Positions 61,595 to 64,000 of a DNA stretch of 64,000 nucleotides are shown piece after piece. Made by a program: the position numbers and the translations under genes. The stretch is from Prinia subflava. Its lineage: Eukaryota > Chordata > Aves > Passeriformes > Cisticolidae. The notes under the pieces were generated by a model. It searched no databases. It was not told where the DNA came from and saw only the letters and a program-made list of their open reading frames with translations. The stretch spans positions 63,993,985-64,057,984 of the forward strand of contig NC_086248.1 of NCBI RefSeq assembly GCF_021018805.1, read 5' to 3'. Positions within the stretch are counted from its first letter, which is position 1, and the number at the start of each line of letters is the position of its first letter.

Positions 61595-64000
61595 GTAAGC
61601 GCCTGCGGGGCTGGCGGGGAGCACAGGGCCACGTCCCCCAGGTCACCTTCCCGCAGGTCTCCCACCAGTGTCACCCAATACCTGGCGTTTATGTGTGAAG
61701 CCATGGGCAATGGGGACTGCCACTAAATACACCAAGGCTTTTGACTAACCGGGTGAAGAAATAAAATGCCCTCACACCCCCATGCAGAAAAGAACCTAGA
61801 GGATTACGTAATATGTAAAACCCACACGTGGTATTGTACCGGTGCAGAAAATAGTACGGCATTTTCTTCCTCTCTCGGAAGAACTGGTAACCTCTTTTCA
61901 CTAATCACTACTTTTCAAAACTTAACGGCTACCGGTGATCAAACATCCAGACGAGTTGTGTGGGCAGGCCTGGCGTTAGTGTAACAGGTCTGAGTGGCAG
62001 AAAAAGGGAGGTAAAAATGTAAGATGGTAGCAAGATATTCCCAGGGAGTGTCAGGCTGCAGAATGCTGCCCTGAAACTGCTCCGGCAGGTGTGAAAGAGT
62101 CTCCTTGTGATTATGAAAGAAAGCTTTAAAAGAGGAAAGGATTTCTTGTTCGTACTGAGTTTTGGTGAAGTAAGCTGTTAAACATGTTGACCTGGGTGCA
62201 ATCTTCAGGTTGAAAAGATGTAAACCACAAGTGCAGGAGAAGAGTCCAAGAGAAGGGTCACTCTGGATGTGCTCTGTTTCTTTTTTATTTTTCGTTTTGT
62301 TTTTCTTTCTGTATAATTTGCTATTCGCCAAGGGTTGAAACAAGTAATTGTGAATGAAGGGCTGTTAGCATGAGTAGAAAAGAAAGTTCAAGAGTTCTTA
62401 CAATTTATGCTCATTCAAATTACAAGGAAGAACCTTTTCTCTAGGGCTCAGAATCTCAGCTTTTCTTGTTAAAAATAAGAAGAAAAGTATTTGCTGAAGC
62501 AATCTCAGGGATCATTTATTAGTGTTTCAAAATTGTTCCTGAAGGTTTATTGTATGTCATGAAATTCTACCTTCTATGTACAAAATTCAGCTGTAATGAG
62601 ATAATTGCAGCAGGCCTCTGGGAGTGTAGGGCTCCAAGCATGACCAGTTCCACCAAGCATCACCATCCAGTCCTTCTCTCAGGGCTCCAGCATCAGCTCT
62701 GTGGCTGGATGTAAGTAATGACAGCAAATTTGCCTCTGCTACATGGCACTTGAGAAAAGAACATGATGCCTACTAGAGGGCTTCTCAGTCCTGAGTTTCC
62801 TCCTAAGATTCCTGAAAAGCAAGCCCTCCTCCTGATCTCCAGGTTAGGCCCTGGAGAATGCCATGAATGCCGGCTTTAACTGGACAGAACACACTGAGAT
62901 GTTTCACCTTACCTCTCTTGATAATACAAGAGAAATTTCTCCTTACTTCCAGGATCTAGATAGGTATTTGGCATTTCACTTCCTTGCTTATCCTGCCTCA
63001 CTCTGACAGCTTTAAATTCTGCAGCTGTATGCACAGTTTCCCTGGAAACTAGACAGCATCTACAGACAAACCAGGGAGGTCATCCTCTGTGTGGACTGTC
63101 CTGTGACATCTGGGGTTACCCTGAATCACATCCACAGTAGATCCAGCACTTTTAACACAAACATGGTGGACTTGCTAAACACATGCAGAACATTATCCAG
63201 CAGGTACATTGGAAAGTCCACTGACGCTTCTGAAAGCATTAGAAATCCTGTTCATGAGCTGCATGACTGCATAATGCCCTCAAGAGGCATGCATCTATCA
63301 CTTGAACTCTTCAAGATGATTAAATACCCAGGAAGACTAGGGAAATTCTCAGAATGCTCCTGGGAAAAATTTCCTGGATATGTCTGGCACAATGGAGTCA
63401 CCTTGCCAGTGGGAGAATATGTGAAGGCTGTACGTAAAAAGGGTATGCAAAGGCCAGGTAAGAGTGGGTTATGCTGCCAGGCTTCTGCCTTTGCCAGATT
63501 ATGCCATTAAAATGCAGACCTTGCCCTTCGTGGGGGTGAGTTATCCCTGACCCAGGAGAGGACTGTTAAGGTTGCAAACTCATGTCACTGTCTGTATCTT
63601 TTCCAGACCTTTCCCTCAGATCCCTTCTCTCCAGAGGTGGGATGTGCTCAGACACAATCCTGTTCTCCATTTTTTCTCTCTCAGTGATTCAGGGTTGAGA
63701 TTTTTCTTTTGTGACTCCCACCTTTTCTCATGCAGGGCAGAGGTGGCTGATGCTGGTCTTGGATTCCACCCAAAAGACCAGGCCATGAGAGTATCTCACA
63801 TGCATCCAGGTCTTGTGTTGTACCTGCCTTAGTGATGAAATAGAGGGTTTTAGTAGTTCTGGGATTACATTTCTCTACTGTGCATCAGAAAGATCATGGA
63901 GAACAAGCATTTAACATCATGTTCTGTGGGACTTATAACTTTGTGCCAAGCTAAACACAGTGCTGGTTAAACAAAGTGTAATTAATTACATGCCTTCCTT
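61595..64000 (+). other. Intron 1 of the PERP-like gene (partial)
   Basis: I looked for the WGRAAAA exon following an AG acceptor and found none before the right edge. This is unsurprising, because PERP intron 1 is 7.3 kb. A 139-codon open frame at 63,091-63,510 and an 86-codon one at 63,572-63,832 have no recognised similarity and are treated as chance. Confidence 0.7.

Noticed and set aside
63091..63510. 139-codon frame in the intron of the PERP-like gene
   Set aside because: No PMP22/claudin features and no recognised similarity. It does not carry the expected WGRAAAA exon.

Overview
The window is bird nuclear DNA: sparse spliced exons in long introns, CR1 LINE fragments with the typical short 3' tails, and avian LTR-type repeats. 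The LTR families look more like those of neoavian birds (for example passerines) than chicken; that part is an impression from memory, since no database was searched. The exon calls rest on reading frame, splice sites and recalled family sequences.

Layout. From 1 to 22,354 the minus strand carries the 5' end of ARFGEF3 (BIG3), a large Sec7-family protein: four coding exons (22,354-22,270; 21,188-21,137; 9,137-9,056; 6,061-5,930) encode the first 117 residues, and the rest of the gene runs off the left edge. Its CpG-island promoter covers about 22.0-23.1 kb. From 23.1 to 42.4 kb no protein-coding gene is visible. This stretch holds CR1 fragments, a minisatellite and an unusual foldback repeat. 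From about 42.4 kb the plus strand carries a complete PERP gene, encoding a four-pass PMP22/claudin-like membrane protein of desmosomes and p53/p63 responses. Its three coding exons give 196 residues and are followed by an AT-rich 3' UTR region. PERP and ARFGEF3 are divergent, as in mammals.

From about 53.7 to 61.2 kb is another intergenic stretch, containing an unidentified, probably decayed, protein-like ORF cluster near 54.7-55.7 kb. At 61,384 the first coding exon of a second PERP-like gene begins. It has the same strand, the same 211-nt length and the same splice phase as PERP exon 1, with 46 of 70 residues identical. Its later exons must lie beyond the right edge. This tandem PERP paralogue is the most interesting gene-level observation. 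Other notable signals are a solo LTR with a perfect 6-bp target-site duplication inside ARFGEF3 intron 4, and a 28-bp hairpin at 34.35 kb that contains a copy of sequence found 2.3 kb upstream.
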